A stretch of DNA of 64,000 bases from Bog-756 sp963737625 (GCA_963737625.1 CAVTTK010000002.1:1860001-1924000), one strand, 5' to 3'. Shown: positions 38,398 to 47,778, numbered from the stretch's first letter. A program made the numbers and translations. Notes: generated from the letters alone by a model not told the origin.

Positions 38398-38488
38398 CCA
38401 GGATTGCCCGGCCACAGCCAGCGGCGGAGGGTTCAGCCGTCGACCGCCGACGGCCAAGGGACCGACGAGCGATCGACTCGAGGGGAAC

Positions 38489-38971
38489 ATGATCCCGAGT
38501 CCCGGCCCGATCGACATGGTGCTGGTCAGGGTGGGGCTCGGGGACGGACGGGCCCAGCGCCTCGAGGCGGCCCACGTCGCCGAGATGAACGACCGGTACG
38601 GCACCGGAGGACCGGGCCGGGTGGCCCGGGAGGGGTTTGACCCTCCCGACGGCTGCTTCCTGCTGGCCGTGGTGGACGGTGCTCCCGTGGGCTGCGGCGG
38701 GTTCCGTCGTCTGGGCCCCGGTCGGGCGGAGATCAAACGGATGTACGTCGATCCGTCCGTGCGGGGGCACGGGGTGGGCCGCCGGCTGCTCGGTGATCTG
38801 GAGGACCGGGCCGAGGCCGGCGGCTACCGGGAGGTCTGGCTGGAGACGGGGACAGAACAGCCGGAGGCCGTCGCCCTCTACCTCTCGGCGGGCTATGTCT
38901 CCGTCCCGCCCTACGGCGAGTTCAAGGGCGACCCCCGCAGTCTCTGCTTCATGCGCCCTCTGACAGCCTGA
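38489..38971 (+). CDS. GNAT-family N-acetyltransferase
   Basis: This 160-residue protein has a GNAT core: EIKRMYVDPSVRGHGVGRRL (motif A with R-x-x-G-x-G) followed by LLGDLEDRAEAGGYREVWLE and AVALYLSAGYVSVPPYGEF. The start is ATG 38489, 92 bases after the sulfotransferase end. The acceptor is unknown. The region from here to 39239 holds no convincing gene. Confidence 0.88.
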   Translation: MIPSPGPIDMVLVRVGLGDGRAQRLEAAHVAEMNDRYGTGGPGRVAREGFDPPDGCFLLAVVDGAPVGCGGFRRLGPGRAEIKRMYVDPSVRGHGVGRRLLGDLEDRAEAGGYREVWLETGTEQPEAVALYLSAGYVSVPPYGEFKGDPRSLCFMRPLTA

Positions 38972-39239
38972 GTGCCGACGTGGCTGACGGATGGCCGGCC
39001 GGCAATCGGCAATCGGCAAAGCTCGCCCGTCCCGGTGGAGTTCATCCGCTCTCGAGCCTTCGGGCAAGCAACCGCTTGCTACCCCATGTGGTCGGCGGGC
39101 TCGTCCACGGTCTCTCGGTCGGCGTCCCGTCCCTGAGGCAGGCCAGCCCGTCTAGCCAGATCGGCGCAGGTAGGCGGCGACACCGACCGGTAACCGTCGT
39201 GGACCTGTGTCCTAGCGCGAACGTGCGGCTCGAATCCGG

Positions 39240-39935
39240 TCACAGCCCCACGAGCAGGTCGCGAACGGCAGCGGGTTGGGACAAGAACGGGTGGTGTCCG
39301 GTGTCGAGCTCCACGACGGTACCGGCCTTGCGGGCGAACTCGCGCTGCAGCCGGGCCGGGGTGCCTCTGTCCTGAGCGCACACGAGGTAGGTCGAGGGAA
39401 TCTGCAGCCAGGCCGCGGCACCCACTGCCTGCGCCGTCACGTGCACGCTCTGCCGCGCCAGCTTGTCGGGGGCCTGGGCCTGGATGTCAGGGTCGCAGTC
39501 GTACAGGAACGTATCCACGAGGGATTCCGGGCGCACCCCAAACGTGCCGCTGTCCGGGTCGACGTCCAGGAACGAGGCTGGGGTGCCGTCACCGAAGTCG
39601 GAGAGGCTCTGCCCGACATCGGGTAGGTAGCTGGACACCAGCACGAGATGGCGTACCGAGCCGATCCCGGCGGCCGCCTCCGCGGCGACGATCCCCCCAT
39701 AGCTATGGGCGACCACGACCGTCGGTTCGTCGTCGCCCTGCAGCACCTGGCGAACTGACGCCACGTCCTCGGGCAACCCCGGACCGGCGGTGCCTCCGGG
39801 CCGTCCACCCTCGCCACAGCTCGGCAGACGGGGAGCCACGCTCGGGATCCCGAGTTCCAGCAACAGCCCAGCCGTGCGGTGCCACCACCATGCACCATCC
39901 TGCACGCACGCACCGTGGACGAACACGACCCTCAT
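39240..39935 (-). CDS. Alpha/beta hydrolase
   Basis: From the ATG at 39935 (MRVVFVHGACVQDGAWWWHR) it has about 231 residues. The nucleophile elbow is VVAHSYGGIVAAEAA (Ser), the acid is probably the Asp in VCAQDRGTP, and the His lies in LDTGHHPFLSQP. The fold resembles the hydroxynitrile-lyase/salicylate-esterase branch, as does the hydrolase at 16346, but the two are only distantly similar. Substrate is unknown. Confidence 0.87.
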   Translation of the reverse strand: MRVVFVHGACVQDGAWWWHRTAGLLLELGIPSVAPRLPSCGEGGRPGGTAGPGLPEDVASVRQVLQGDDEPTVVVAHSYGGIVAAEAAAGIGSVRHLVLVSSYLPDVGQSLSDFGDGTPASFLDVDPDSGTFGVRPESLVDTFLYDCDPDIQAQAPDKLARQSVHVTAQAVGAAAWLQIPSTYLVCAQDRGTPARLQREFARKAGTVVELDTGHHPFLSQPAAVRDLLVGL

Positions 39936-40140
39936 CGCCACCCCCGGCGTCCAACTGCGCCACCATAGCGACCAACGAGGCCGTCCGGCGGATCGACTGT
40001 CCCCTGCACCGGCACTCTATCCATACCGGTCCGTAACGCGACCGTGACTGACCAGCATGTGGAGTCCGCTCGAAGTCACGCTCGACCGGGGTGGCGCGGA
40101 GGCGTCGCTTCAGGCGCTGCTGTGACGGCCCGGTACGGGG

Positions 40141-40983
40141 CTACGTCAGCGGCACCGTCGGCGGGTCGGCCGTCGGTGGCGGGGGCTGGGGTGTCCCGGC
40201 ATGGAGGCCCTTGGGAAACAGGCGCAGTTTGGGCTGGAGGAGGTTGCGGTGGGTCTGGAGGACGGCGAGGGCCACGAGGGCCAGATACGCGGCCACGATC
40301 AGGTAGCGGACGGCGGCCGTCCGACCGCCGAAGGAACCGAAGACTCCCGGGCCGATGAGGGCGAAGATCAGGTAGGCGATGACGACGCCGGCCACCAGCA
40401 GGGTCAGCATAGAGACGAAGGCCACAGCGGCCACATAGCTCTGGCCCACCCGCTGTGACGGACTGGGCAGGATGTCCTCGGCCCGGGCCAACATCAGTCC
40501 CCGGCGGAGGTGGGTGATCAACAGGAACAGGCTGACGGCGGCGACCAGGCCGCCGATCACGACGGTCCGTGCCGTCGAGTTGGTGATCGATCCCGAGTGG
40601 TGGCCCATCAACCTGACCAGGCCGATGACGACCACCGCCGAGCCGACGATGGAGGTGGCGAGGGTGATGAACGAGACGGCGAAGTAGTACACGGACTGGG
40701 GCCGCCGGCCGCTCGGATCGGGATCGGCGCGGTTGGCCACCACGATGATGACGAAGACGCCCACCACGGCTACCAGGATCAGCACGCCCAGTACCTCGAG
40801 GAGCGCCTGGAACAGCGTGCCCAACCCCAACCCTCCCCCACCGAGCGAGAGGCCGGAGCCGCTCACGTTTCCCGGAATGGAGCTGGAGGCCATCGGACCG
40901 CCCGAGCAGGTGAACGAGCTGCTGGCACCGTTCAGACCGCTCACGCCGCTCAGGCCGCACAGCGTCGTGCTGGTGACGCTCAT
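40141..40983 (-). CDS. Membrane protein of unknown function
   Basis: The ATG at 40983 gives 280 residues. The first 55 are Ser/Gly/Leu-rich with two Cys and may be exported or flexible. About six membrane segments follow, among them VLGVLILVAVVGVFVIIVVA, FAVSFITLATSIVGSAVVV and YVAAVAFVSMLTLLVAGVV. The tail is basic, then Pro/Thr-rich. It probably sits alone in the membrane; no family was recognised. Confidence 0.7.
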   Translation of the reverse strand: MSVTSTTLCGLSGVSGLNGASSSFTCSGGPMASSSIPGNVSGSGLSLGGGGLGLGTLFQALLEVLGVLILVAVVGVFVIIVVANRADPDPSGRRPQSVYYFAVSFITLATSIVGSAVVVIGLVRLMGHHSGSITNSTARTVVIGGLVAAVSLFLLITHLRRGLMLARAEDILPSPSQRVGQSYVAAVAFVSMLTLLVAGVVIAYLIFALIGPGVFGSFGGRTAAVRYLIVAAYLALVALAVLQTHRNLLQPKLRLFPKGLHAGTPQPPPPTADPPTVPLT

Positions 40984-41356
40984 CGGATGTGTGCCCCCTT
41001 CATTCGCCGATACTGCAGGATGGAACACTAGCCGTGCACCGGGTCCGGCCCCGGGACCGGTCGGGACCGGTACCCAACCAACCGGGCCTGGCCACCCTCC
41101 AGCAGAAGGACCGCCGCTGCTCCGCCAGCGCGACCGTAGGCATCGGACATCCTGAGAGCCGGGCACCACCCAGTCCTCCGTCCCCGACACTTCGCCCTGG
41201 CTCCTGACGGCACCATCTACGCCGACCTCGATGAGTCCGCAATGCCACGGCACCCAGGAACTGGTCTCCGAGAGGCGAGACCGTTCCTCCCTGCTGAGGA
41301 GCCCCCGAAACCGGGAGCGACCGACGCGACCGGCGGGCGACCATCGGCCCTCGGGA
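40984..41356. other. Intergenic stretch with a possible relic
   Basis: No credible complete gene. On the plus strand around 41180-41245 the frame reads RHFALAPDGTIYADLDESA, which resembles a blade of a beta-propeller (NHL-like) protein, but it has no continuation. It may be a short relic or chance. The start region of the minus-strand membrane protein lies at the left end. Confidence 0.3.
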
Positions 41357-41953
41357 CTAGGACGCGTGCTGGGCCACGATGACGGCCAGATCCCGATGGG
41401 ACCACACCAGGCGGCCGTCGAGGCCGGCCTCCGTCAACCATGCCGACAGGTCGTCCAGTCGGCTGGGCTGGTCGAAGACACCGTCGATGGGGGTGACGAC
41501 ATCGTCGGGGTCCTCGGGGGTGACGACGTCGGCCATCACGAAACGACCACCGGACGCCAGTCGCCCCGCCACGCGGGCGAACAGCGCGGCCTTGCCCGGA
41601 CCATCGAGATGGTGCACGGCCAGGGCCGTGACAATGAGGTCGAATGGTCCCACTGGGAGCGGATCCTCGAGGCGCCCCACCAAGAAACTGGCCCCGGGGA
41701 GTCGGTGTCGGGCCACGGCCAGCATCGCCGCGCTCTCGTCGATCCCCCAGAGTTGGGCCGTCGGGTGCCTCGCCGCCACCCTTAGCGCGGTCTCCCCCGT
41801 CCCCACCCCCAGGTCGAGGATCAGTCGGGCGTCGATCCCCTCGGTGGCCTCGGCCGCGCGATCCTGCATCTCCTCGTAGCAGGGGATCTCGGCGATCACC
41901 GTCTCCCGGTACGTGGAGGGGTCGAAGTGGAACTGGTGGCCTTCGTCATCCAT
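41357..41953 (-). CDS. SAM-dependent methyltransferase
   Basis: From the ATG at 41953 (MDDEGHQFHFDPSTYRETV) it has 198 residues. Class I methyltransferase motifs are clear: motif I LILDLGVGTGETALRVA, motif II LWGIDESAAMLAVAR, and motif IV FDLIVTALAVHHLDG. It ends with SHRDLAVIVAQHA. The methyl acceptor is unknown. The frame extends upstream to 42034 without homologous character. Confidence 0.87.
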   Translation of the reverse strand: MDDEGHQFHFDPSTYRETVIAEIPCYEEMQDRAAEATEGIDARLILDLGVGTGETALRVAARHPTAQLWGIDESAAMLAVARHRLPGASFLVGRLEDPLPVGPFDLIVTALAVHHLDGPGKAALFARVAGRLASGGRFVMADVVTPEDPDDVVTPIDGVFDQPSRLDDLSAWLTEAGLDGRLVWSHRDLAVIVAQHAS

Positions 41954-42084
41954 GCCTCCATCCTGCCAACCAGGGGCGACCGGGTGCCTCGTCCTCCTCC
42001 GGGCGGGGACCCCGGCGCTGGACATTGGTCCCACCCGGGCGCGCCCGCCCCTCCCCGTCCGAGCAGGCGAGGGGCCTTCACGGC

Positions 42085-42564
42085 ATGATGTGCTCTATGA
42101 CGGCAATCAGCGGGAAAGACACTGGCGGCTTCCCCTCCGAGGGGGTCGAGATGACCCTCCGGTTCGTGGTGGGCAATCTTGAGCGCTCACGGAACTACTA
42201 CCGGGATGTACTGGGCGCCACGGAGACCGGGGCCTCGAGCGGGAGCTCCGTGGTCTTGGAGCTCCAGGGCATGACGTTGCTGCTGGTGACCGGGGGAGGT
42301 CCGACTCCGGAACGACCCGATGTGACCTTCCGGCCGCCGGCCGACATCGGGCACGTGAGCCTGCAACTGACGATTCGGGTGCCCGACTGCCGACACGCCT
42401 ACGAGGTGCTGAGTGCCCGGGGCGCAGCGTTCCTGACCCCGCCCGTCGACTTCGACGGGGAGGTCCGCGCCTTCTTCCGCGACCCGGATGGCCATCTGCT
42501 GGAGATCAGCCAGCGAGGTAGCACCAGTGACTCCGGCTCAGCGGCGAGCGCCGGCCATGTCTGA
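42085..42564 (+). CDS. VOC-family (glyoxalase/dioxygenase fold) protein
   Basis: About 159 residues from ATG 42085; an ATG at 42097 is also possible. It contains the VOC beta-alpha-beta patterns LRFVVGNLERSRNYYRDVLG and HAYEVLSARGAAFLTPPVDF, with RAFFRDPDGHLLEISQRG at the end, which holds the usual Glu metal ligand. It may be an isomerase, a dioxygenase or a binding protein of the bleomycin-resistance type; the sequence does not decide which. Confidence 0.85.
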   Translation: MMCSMTAISGKDTGGFPSEGVEMTLRFVVGNLERSRNYYRDVLGATETGASSGSSVVLELQGMTLLLVTGGGPTPERPDVTFRPPADIGHVSLQLTIRVPDCRHAYEVLSARGAAFLTPPVDFDGEVRAFFRDPDGHLLEISQRGSTSDSGSAASAGHV

Positions 42565-42620
42565 TCTGCTCGGAGCGGGCCGGAGCCGTGATGGTGGCCG
42601 TGGACCGGGGACGGCAGGCG

Positions 42621-43190
42621 ATGAGTTCTAACCCCCCCTCCCGTCCATCGACCATGGACACCACCAACCTCGCCGACCTCTATCACCTCCCACTTCTGGA
42701 ATGGGCAGCCATCGAAGCCCGCCTCGACCGAGGCGTGGCTCAGGCGCCGGGTGAGGGAGGACCGGACCGTCACACCTGTTGGCTGGCCACGGTCAACGGG
42801 GACGGCAGCCCCCACGTCACAGGAGTCGGCGCCCTGTGGATCGACGGCACCTTCTGGTTCGAAACCGGTGCCGGCACCCGCAAGGGGCGGAACCTGGCCC
42901 GCGACCCACGGTGCACCCTCAGTCTGGCCACGCACGACTTCGACCTGGTGGTGGAGGGCGAGGCCCAACCGGTCACCGACCCGACGACGGTGGCTGCGAT
43001 GGCGGACCACTGGAACGCCCAGGGTTGGCCCGCCCGGGTCGACGAGACCGGACGCGCCTTGACCGCCGAGTACAGCGCGCCGTCCGCCGGGCCGCCGCCG
43101 TGGACCGTGTACCGCATCACCGTGGCCACGGCCGTGGCCACGGCCACCGTGGAGCCCGGCGGGGCCACCCGCTGGGACTTCCACCGGTAG
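42621..43190 (+). CDS. Pyridoxamine 5'-phosphate oxidase-like flavin protein
   Basis: About 189 residues from ATG 42621; ATG 42654 (MDTTNLADLYHLPLLEW) is another choice. The split-barrel PNPOx fold shows as CWLATVNGDGSPHVTGVGAL, FWFETGAGTRKGRNLARDPR and LVVEGEAQPVTD. Such proteins bind FMN or F420 and are abundant in actinobacteria as F420H2-dependent reductases or heme-linked enzymes. It is not necessarily a true PdxH. Confidence 0.85.
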   Translation: MSSNPPSRPSTMDTTNLADLYHLPLLEWAAIEARLDRGVAQAPGEGGPDRHTCWLATVNGDGSPHVTGVGALWIDGTFWFETGAGTRKGRNLARDPRCTLSLATHDFDLVVEGEAQPVTDPTTVAAMADHWNAQGWPARVDETGRALTAEYSAPSAGPPPWTVYRITVATAVATATVEPGGATRWDFHR

Positions 43191-43250
43191 TCGAGCGAGA
43201 CGGCCGGGCCCCGAACGGCCCGAGGTCGTGCCTTGACCCTGCATCAGTGG

Positions 43251-43558
43251 GTGAGCGCCATGGTGACCGGTAGCTACAGGGACTTCTTCGTCGTCATCGC
43301 CACCTCGGCGGTCACCCTGATCGTCCTCCTCTTCCTGGCCACGTCCGTCTCCACAGGCCGGGCCCAGGACCACCAGGGGATCCGTAGTTCCGGTCGGCAG
43401 CCGCGCTAGTCACCTTCACCTTCACCGTCGCGTTCCTGGGTCCGGTTCCACTAACCACTATCGACTACGCGGCCATCGTGAGTGTCACGGGTCTGGTCTT
43501 GACGGAGGGAAACCGCCGACCGTCGACTCGCCGAGCGTTGTCCGGACCCGGAGCATGA
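43251..43558 (+). pseudogene. Frameshifted small membrane protein gene
   Basis: The GTG at 43251 opens a frame with a membrane segment (DFFVVIATSAVTLIVLLFLA) that stops at 43407. In a second frame the sequence carries on with RSAAALVTFTFTVAFLGPVP and IDYAAIVSVTGLVLTE, ending at 43558. Together they look like the start of a four-helix actinobacterial membrane protein of unknown function (F-x-V-x-I-A-T-S-A-x-x-L pattern). At least one frameshift near 43390 and a missing C-terminal half mark it as a relic. Confidence 0.6.
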
Positions 43559-43637
43559 CCGCGGCCAACAGGGCACTGGTAACCAAACGTGGTGCAAGGA
43601 ACGATGACCGGAGCCGCCGGGCCTACCATGGTATATC

Positions 43638-44075
43638 GTGCCCATCTCCACCCCCTCATGCACAGTGGAGCGGACCTTGTCCGCCCCACCGATGACCGTC
43701 TACCGGGCCTGGACCGAGACCTTCGACAGTTGGTTTGCCACCCCGGGCGCCATCCGCATGGACTCCCGGGTGGGAGAGCCCTACTGGTTCGAGGTCGTCC
43801 ACGAAGGGACAGCTCACCCGCACTACGGCCGCTTCTTGGCCTTGGAGCCCGGCGTGCTCATCGAACAGACGTGGGTGACCGGGTCGGGTGGGACCGAAGG
43901 AGCCGAGACGGTGGTGCGCGTCGAGTTGACCAAGACAGAACCGGGAACCCATCTCCTGCTCACCCACCGCGGGTTCTTCGACGACACCTCGATGCAGCGG
44001 CACGCGGACTCGTGGCCGGCCATCCTCGCCCGTCTCGACGACACACTGACCGGCCCGCCCGGCCGGACCCTGTAG
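43638..44075 (+). CDS. SRPBCC-fold protein (AHSA1/START-like)
   Basis: This 145-residue protein from GTG 43638 has TVERTLSAPPMTVYRAWTET, the standard first helix-strand of AHSA1-like proteins, then VGEPYWFEVVHEGTAHPHYG and EQTWVTGSG, and ends with a long helix (RHADSWPAILARLDDTL). The fold binds hydrophobic ligands or acts in stress responses. It stands alone, unlike the ArsR-linked relative at 59997. Confidence 0.83.
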   Translation: MPISTPSCTVERTLSAPPMTVYRAWTETFDSWFATPGAIRMDSRVGEPYWFEVVHEGTAHPHYGRFLALEPGVLIEQTWVTGSGGTEGAETVVRVELTKTEPGTHLLLTHRGFFDDTSMQRHADSWPAILARLDDTLTGPPGRTL

Positions 44076-44206
44076 CCCATTCGGCGCAGTGCAACGTTTT
44101 CCCTCGTCGGGACGCCGCAGCCCACCCCGAGCCGTCCGAGGTAACCGCGGCGTTCCGCTCGGACTGAGTGGCTCGACAGAGCCAGGGGAGCGTGGGCAGC
44201 CAGCCG

Positions 44207-44932
44207 TCAGAGCGCCGGCGACGTTACGGGGGCTGGACCAGCACCGGCGGCAGCCCCGGGGACCTGATCGTTGATGACAATGGAGTCCACGACCTTGTCG
44301 TGCAGGCACTGGCGCTTGTCGTCCCACAGGCACCACAACGGATCGAGGAGACCGATCCATCCGAGGAAGCCGGAGACCCAGAAGATGGCGGCCCGACCGA
44401 AGGCCCTCCCCCAGCCGAGCGGCCCACCGCTCACGAGTCGGACTGGTCGGATGTGGAGCCACCCCATGCCCAAGGTCCGTCCGAACTTGGCCACAGCCAC
44501 CGTCTCGTAGGCCACCATCACCAGTCCCGTGAGGAAGGCGACCACGATCACGGTCAGGTAGACCCACACGAAGCCCGGAGCCGGCGGATTGGCCTGATTG
44601 GCATCGACCGCGGGGAAGATGGGACCGAAGCGGGGAGCGAAGATCAGCAGACCCACCGTGAGCAGGATGGCGAACACCGGGACCATCAGGAGCCAGTCGA
44701 GCGCCCGCGCTCCGAGCCGGCGGCCGGGAGTGGCCAGAGCCCCCGCACCGACGGGCGGCCGCCCCAGCTGGGCCCCCTTCCAGGGGGGCGGACCCCAGGT
44801 GGCATAGGGCAGATAGTAAGGAGCTGTCGGGGGAATCACGTGGTCGGTCCAGGTCATGCCGTCCCAGTAGCGCTGTCCCCCACCACCGGCGGGGTCCGGA
44901 TACCAGTTGGCCTGGGCCGTGCCGTAGGTCAT
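44207..44932 (-). CDS. DUF2510-RDD membrane protein
   Basis: This 241-residue protein has an N-terminal DUF2510 motif (ANWYPDPAGGGGQRYWDG then MTWTDHV). An RDD domain follows with Arg and Asp in GRRLGARALDWLLMVPVFAI and the GMGWLHIRPVRL region. Membrane segments lie near residues 80-100, 125-145 and 185-200. It includes DPLWCLWDDKRQCLHDKVVD, the typical RDD end. The function of RDD proteins is mostly unknown; some are ion exchangers. Confidence 0.9.
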   Translation of the reverse strand: MTYGTAQANWYPDPAGGGGQRYWDGMTWTDHVIPPTAPYYLPYATWGPPPWKGAQLGRPPVGAGALATPGRRLGARALDWLLMVPVFAILLTVGLLIFAPRFGPIFPAVDANQANPPAPGFVWVYLTVIVVAFLTGLVMVAYETVAVAKFGRTLGMGWLHIRPVRLVSGGPLGWGRAFGRAAIFWVSGFLGWIGLLDPLWCLWDDKRQCLHDKVVDSIVINDQVPGAAAGAGPAPVTSPAL

Positions 44933-45076
44933 CGGAGCCCCGCGGCCGGCCGCCCGGAGCCCCGGTCGGACAGCGACCCCTCACGGTCCGTTCGCTGGTG
45001 CCCCGCTCTGTCCATCATCTCGGAACCTACTCCTCGGACGACCGGAAGGGCGGGAGGCCGACCCACGAAGGCACCC

Positions 45077-46270
45077 TCAGGCCGGGGCGCCCAACAGGAC
45101 CAGCACGACGCCCACCACTCCGGCGGCGAGGAGGACCTCCACCACACCCCGCCGAAGTACCAACAGCGACACCGCGGCACCGGCGAGAACCGGGATCTGC
45201 CAGAGATGCTGGAAGGAGAGGCCGAGGGGGATGGCTGATCCGGCGATGGCGCCGACGACGGCCGGTCCGGCCCCCGTGAGGAATGACTGCACGCCGGAGT
45301 TGGCCCGCAGCCTGTCAAAACGCGGCCCCCCGACCAGCACGAAGATGAACGACGGGGCAAAGGCGATGAAGGCGGCGAGGAGGCCACCACCCACGCCAGC
45401 GGCGGCGTAGCCCACGGCGGCCACCGTCTGGACTACCGGCCCCGGGGTGATCTGACCCAGGGCCACCGCGTTGAGGAACTGGGCTGCCGTCATCCAGTGG
45501 TAGGTGGTCACCGCGTCGTGCTGCATGAGCGGGACGATGACGAATCCACCCCCGTAGGACAGGGCCCCGACCTTGACTGCTACCCAGGTCAGGCTCAGGA
45601 GACCTCCGGCGGCTGTCGTCACGTGCACGACCCCGACGGGAGCCAGGGCCCGCAGCCCTCCCGGCGTGGCCGGTCGCCTCCCCCGTCGTATGACGATCTC
45701 GAACCCGCCGCACGCCAGCAGGACGAGGACGAGAAAAGGCCCGACCGTTGCCGCCGAGACGCCCCCCACCAGGACGTAGGCCATCCACCGGAGCTTCTCC
45801 GCCCGTTTCCTCCCCATACGGCGCCGGCTGGCCGGTACCAGACCCGAGGCGGCGTGGAGGGCCACGGCGGGAACCGCTGCTCCGGCACCGGCCGCGGCAC
45901 CGAGCACCCACGCTGGTGGATGCCCGGACAGGAACACGGCCGAGAGAGCCAGAATGAGGACCAGCCCCGGGACGATGAAGCAGATCCCGCCCAGGATGGC
46001 CCCGGCCGTCCCCCGCAGCCGCCAGGCACAGAAGATGGCCAGCTGGGTGGAGGCCGGGCCGGGCAGGAGGTTGGTGGCGGCGATGCCGTCCTCGAAGTCG
46101 GTGGGGTCGATCCACCGTCGCTCCTCGACGCACATCCGGCGGAGCAGGGCGATGTGGGTGGGTGGTCCACCGAATCCGATGCACCCGAGCCGGGTCCACT
46201 CCCGGGCGATGGTTGCCAGGGACACCGGTTCCGTCGGACGCGCGGGCGATTCGCCGTCGGGCTCGGTCAC
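45077..46270 (-). CDS. chrA: Chromate transporter, ChrA family
   Basis: The GTG at 46270 overlaps the PadR-gene stop by 4 bases and gives 397 residues with two CHR domains. The N-terminal one has LGCIGFGGPPTHIALLRRMC and TNLLPGPASTQLAIF. The C-terminal one has VGALSYGGGFVIVPLMQHDA and QITPGPVVQTVAAVGY. About ten membrane segments are visible. The family pumps chromate out of the cell, and the coupled PadR gene is common in chrA operons. Actual substrate is not proven. Confidence 0.92.
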   Translation of the reverse strand: MTEPDGESPARPTEPVSLATIAREWTRLGCIGFGGPPTHIALLRRMCVEERRWIDPTDFEDGIAATNLLPGPASTQLAIFCAWRLRGTAGAILGGICFIVPGLVLILALSAVFLSGHPPAWVLGAAAGAGAAVPAVALHAASGLVPASRRRMGRKRAEKLRWMAYVLVGGVSAATVGPFLVLVLLACGGFEIVIRRGRRPATPGGLRALAPVGVVHVTTAAGGLLSLTWVAVKVGALSYGGGFVIVPLMQHDAVTTYHWMTAAQFLNAVALGQITPGPVVQTVAAVGYAAAGVGGGLLAAFIAFAPSFIFVLVGGPRFDRLRANSGVQSFLTGAGPAVVGAIAGSAIPLGLSFQHLWQIPVLAGAAVSLLVLRRGVVEVLLAAGVVGVVLVLLGAPA

Positions 46271-46572
46271 AGTGCCGGGTCGCCCAGGACCTCTCGGGCC
46301 AGCTCCCTCAGCTGCTCCCTCGTCGTCCGGAGTTCCCGCCGACCCCGGGCGGTGGCGGCATACGAGCGACGGAGCCGTCCGTCGACGACCTTGGTCCGGG
46401 ACCGTAGGAGTCCTTCCGCCTCCATCTTGTGCAGGGTGGGATAGAGGGACCCGGGACTGATGGAGTAGCCGTGGTGGGCGAGCTCCTCGGCCATCCACGA
46501 ACCGTGGATCTCACCCTGGGCCGCGTGGTGGAGGATGTGCAACCGCACGGCCCCCCGCAACAACTCCCGCAT
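46267..46572 (-). CDS. PadR-family transcriptional regulator
   Basis: From the ATG at 46572 it has about 101 residues; a GTG at 46581 is also possible. The winged-helix core reads RLHILHHAAQGEIHGSWMAE, then ISPGSLYPTLHKMEAEGLLR, the classical PadR signature, and RSYAATARGRREL. It lacks the long C-terminal dimer helices of some PadRs. It is coupled to chrA by a 4-base overlap, and a long palindrome lies directly upstream, so autorepression is likely. Confidence 0.92.
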   Translation of the reverse strand: MRELLRGAVRLHILHHAAQGEIHGSWMAEELAHHGYSISPGSLYPTLHKMEAEGLLRSRTKVVDGRLRRSYAATARGRRELRTTREQLRELAREVLGDPAL

Positions 46573-46580
46573 GGCGCCCA

Positions 46581-46615
46581 CGGTATCTGATATCGATTAT
46601 CGATATCGGATACCG
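46581..46615. promoter_or_regulatory. 35-bp near-perfect palindromic operator upstream of padR-chrA
   Basis: Inner arms GATATCGAT and ATCGATATC (46589-46597 and 46599-46607) flank a single T. The symmetry extends outward to CGGTATC/GATACCG with only one mismatched pair (46588/46608). It touches the start of the padR gene, so bound protein would block transcription of padR-chrA. It is the most AT-rich spot in the neighbourhood. Confidence 0.8.
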
Positions 46616-46718
46616 ATACTTGAAGGCCGGTCGAGGCAGTCTGGCCACGCCCAGGGCACCCGGACCGGAGACCCGCTACTGTCCTCGGTGACCCTTCCAA
46701 CAGAGATCAGGCACTCCC

Positions 46719-47012
46719 GTGAGCATTACGACCGTGACCCGGTTCCACGCCTCGGCCGGACAGGAGGACGCCCTCGTCGCACTGCAGGCTGAAGGACGCA
46801 GGCGGATGCTTACCGCCGACGGCTGCGAATCCTTCGACATCCTGCGGGATCAGGCCGACCCCCGATCGTTCGCCTTCGTCCAGACCTGGGCATCCCGCGA
46901 GGCCCATGACACGGCGTTCGGGACCCTCATCATGGCCAGCGGGCACCTCGAGAAGGTGCTGGCTGTGCTGGATGAGGACGTCACCCAGACCATCTACGAC
47001 ATCGTCTCGTAG
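46719..47012 (+). CDS. Antibiotic biosynthesis monooxygenase (ABM) domain protein
   Basis: This 97-residue ferredoxin-like fold protein starts at GTG 46719: SITTVTRFHASAGQEDALVA, then GCESFDILRDQADPRSFAFV and QTWASREAHDTAF with the conserved Trp-x-x-x-x-x-x-H of ABM proteins. Members act as quinol monooxygenases, heme-degrading enzymes or unknowns. The gene is divergent from padR-chrA, but the operator is 100 bases away, so shared control is uncertain. Confidence 0.85.
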   Translation: MSITTVTRFHASAGQEDALVALQAEGRRRMLTADGCESFDILRDQADPRSFAFVQTWASREAHDTAFGTLIMASGHLEKVLAVLDEDVTQTIYDIVS

Positions 47013-47090
47013 TCCCTCGCCCTGCCTCTGACCGGGCACGCCGATCGGTGGGTCGGGACGGTCACCATCGGGGTCTGCGCCGCACGAGGA

Positions 47091-47507
47091 TCAGCGGTTC
47101 TCCTCGTTGTCGAGCCATGCACCGACCACCAGGGACATGAACTCGGGCTGGGACCGGAAGCCCAGTCGAGTGTAAAAGCTCTGGGCTCGGTCGGTCTGCA
47201 GGCCGATGTGCTGTCCCGGTACCTGGATGGCGAGGTCCTGCACCATGGTGGTGGCAATGCCCTGGTGCCGGTATCCCGCTCGAGTCCACACGTCCAGTAG
47301 ATAAGCGTTGCAGACGCCGTCGGAGAGCAGTCGGGCCAGGCCGACCACGTGCTGGCCGTCGCGGGCCACGACCACATGCTGGGAGTGCTCGAACGACCGG
47401 CGCAGAGCCACTGGCGAGCGCCCGTTGTCGAAGTGGTCGACCGCCAGATCGGCCTGGACCTGGTCCCAGTCGATCCCTTCCAGCGAACCGGTGATCGACA
47501 CCGTCAT
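47091..47507 (-). CDS. GNAT-family N-acetyltransferase
   Basis: About 138 residues from ATG 47507 (MTVSITGSLEGIDW). It contains VVVARDGQHVVGLARLLSDG, the acetyl-CoA loop VWTRAGYRHQGIATTMVQDL, and the C-terminal SFYTRLGFRSQPEFMSLV. It is close to the YpeA/PanZ-like small GNAT type. The substrate is unknown. Confidence 0.85.
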   Translation of the reverse strand: MTVSITGSLEGIDWDQVQADLAVDHFDNGRSPVALRRSFEHSQHVVVARDGQHVVGLARLLSDGVCNAYLLDVWTRAGYRHQGIATTMVQDLAIQVPGQHIGLQTDRAQSFYTRLGFRSQPEFMSLVVGAWLDNEENR

Positions 47508-47778
47508 CTCTGCCGACACCCCGGACCGCCGAGGGGACGCCGGCGTTCAGGGCGCGCCACTACTGCAGGTGAAGGAGCTCCACGCCTGGTCGTCCATGTC
47601 GCCGGGATCGTATGGGTGGTCATCGGGTCTCCTTAGGTCGTCACCGGCGACTGGGTCACCGACCCCCGGCCCACCACGGTCATCGATCGAACGCGACCGC
47701 GGGACATGCGGCGCACCAGAAGCAGGCGCCAATGACCGGAGGCGACACCAGCCCTTGGACCGCCGGGCTGTGACCCCA

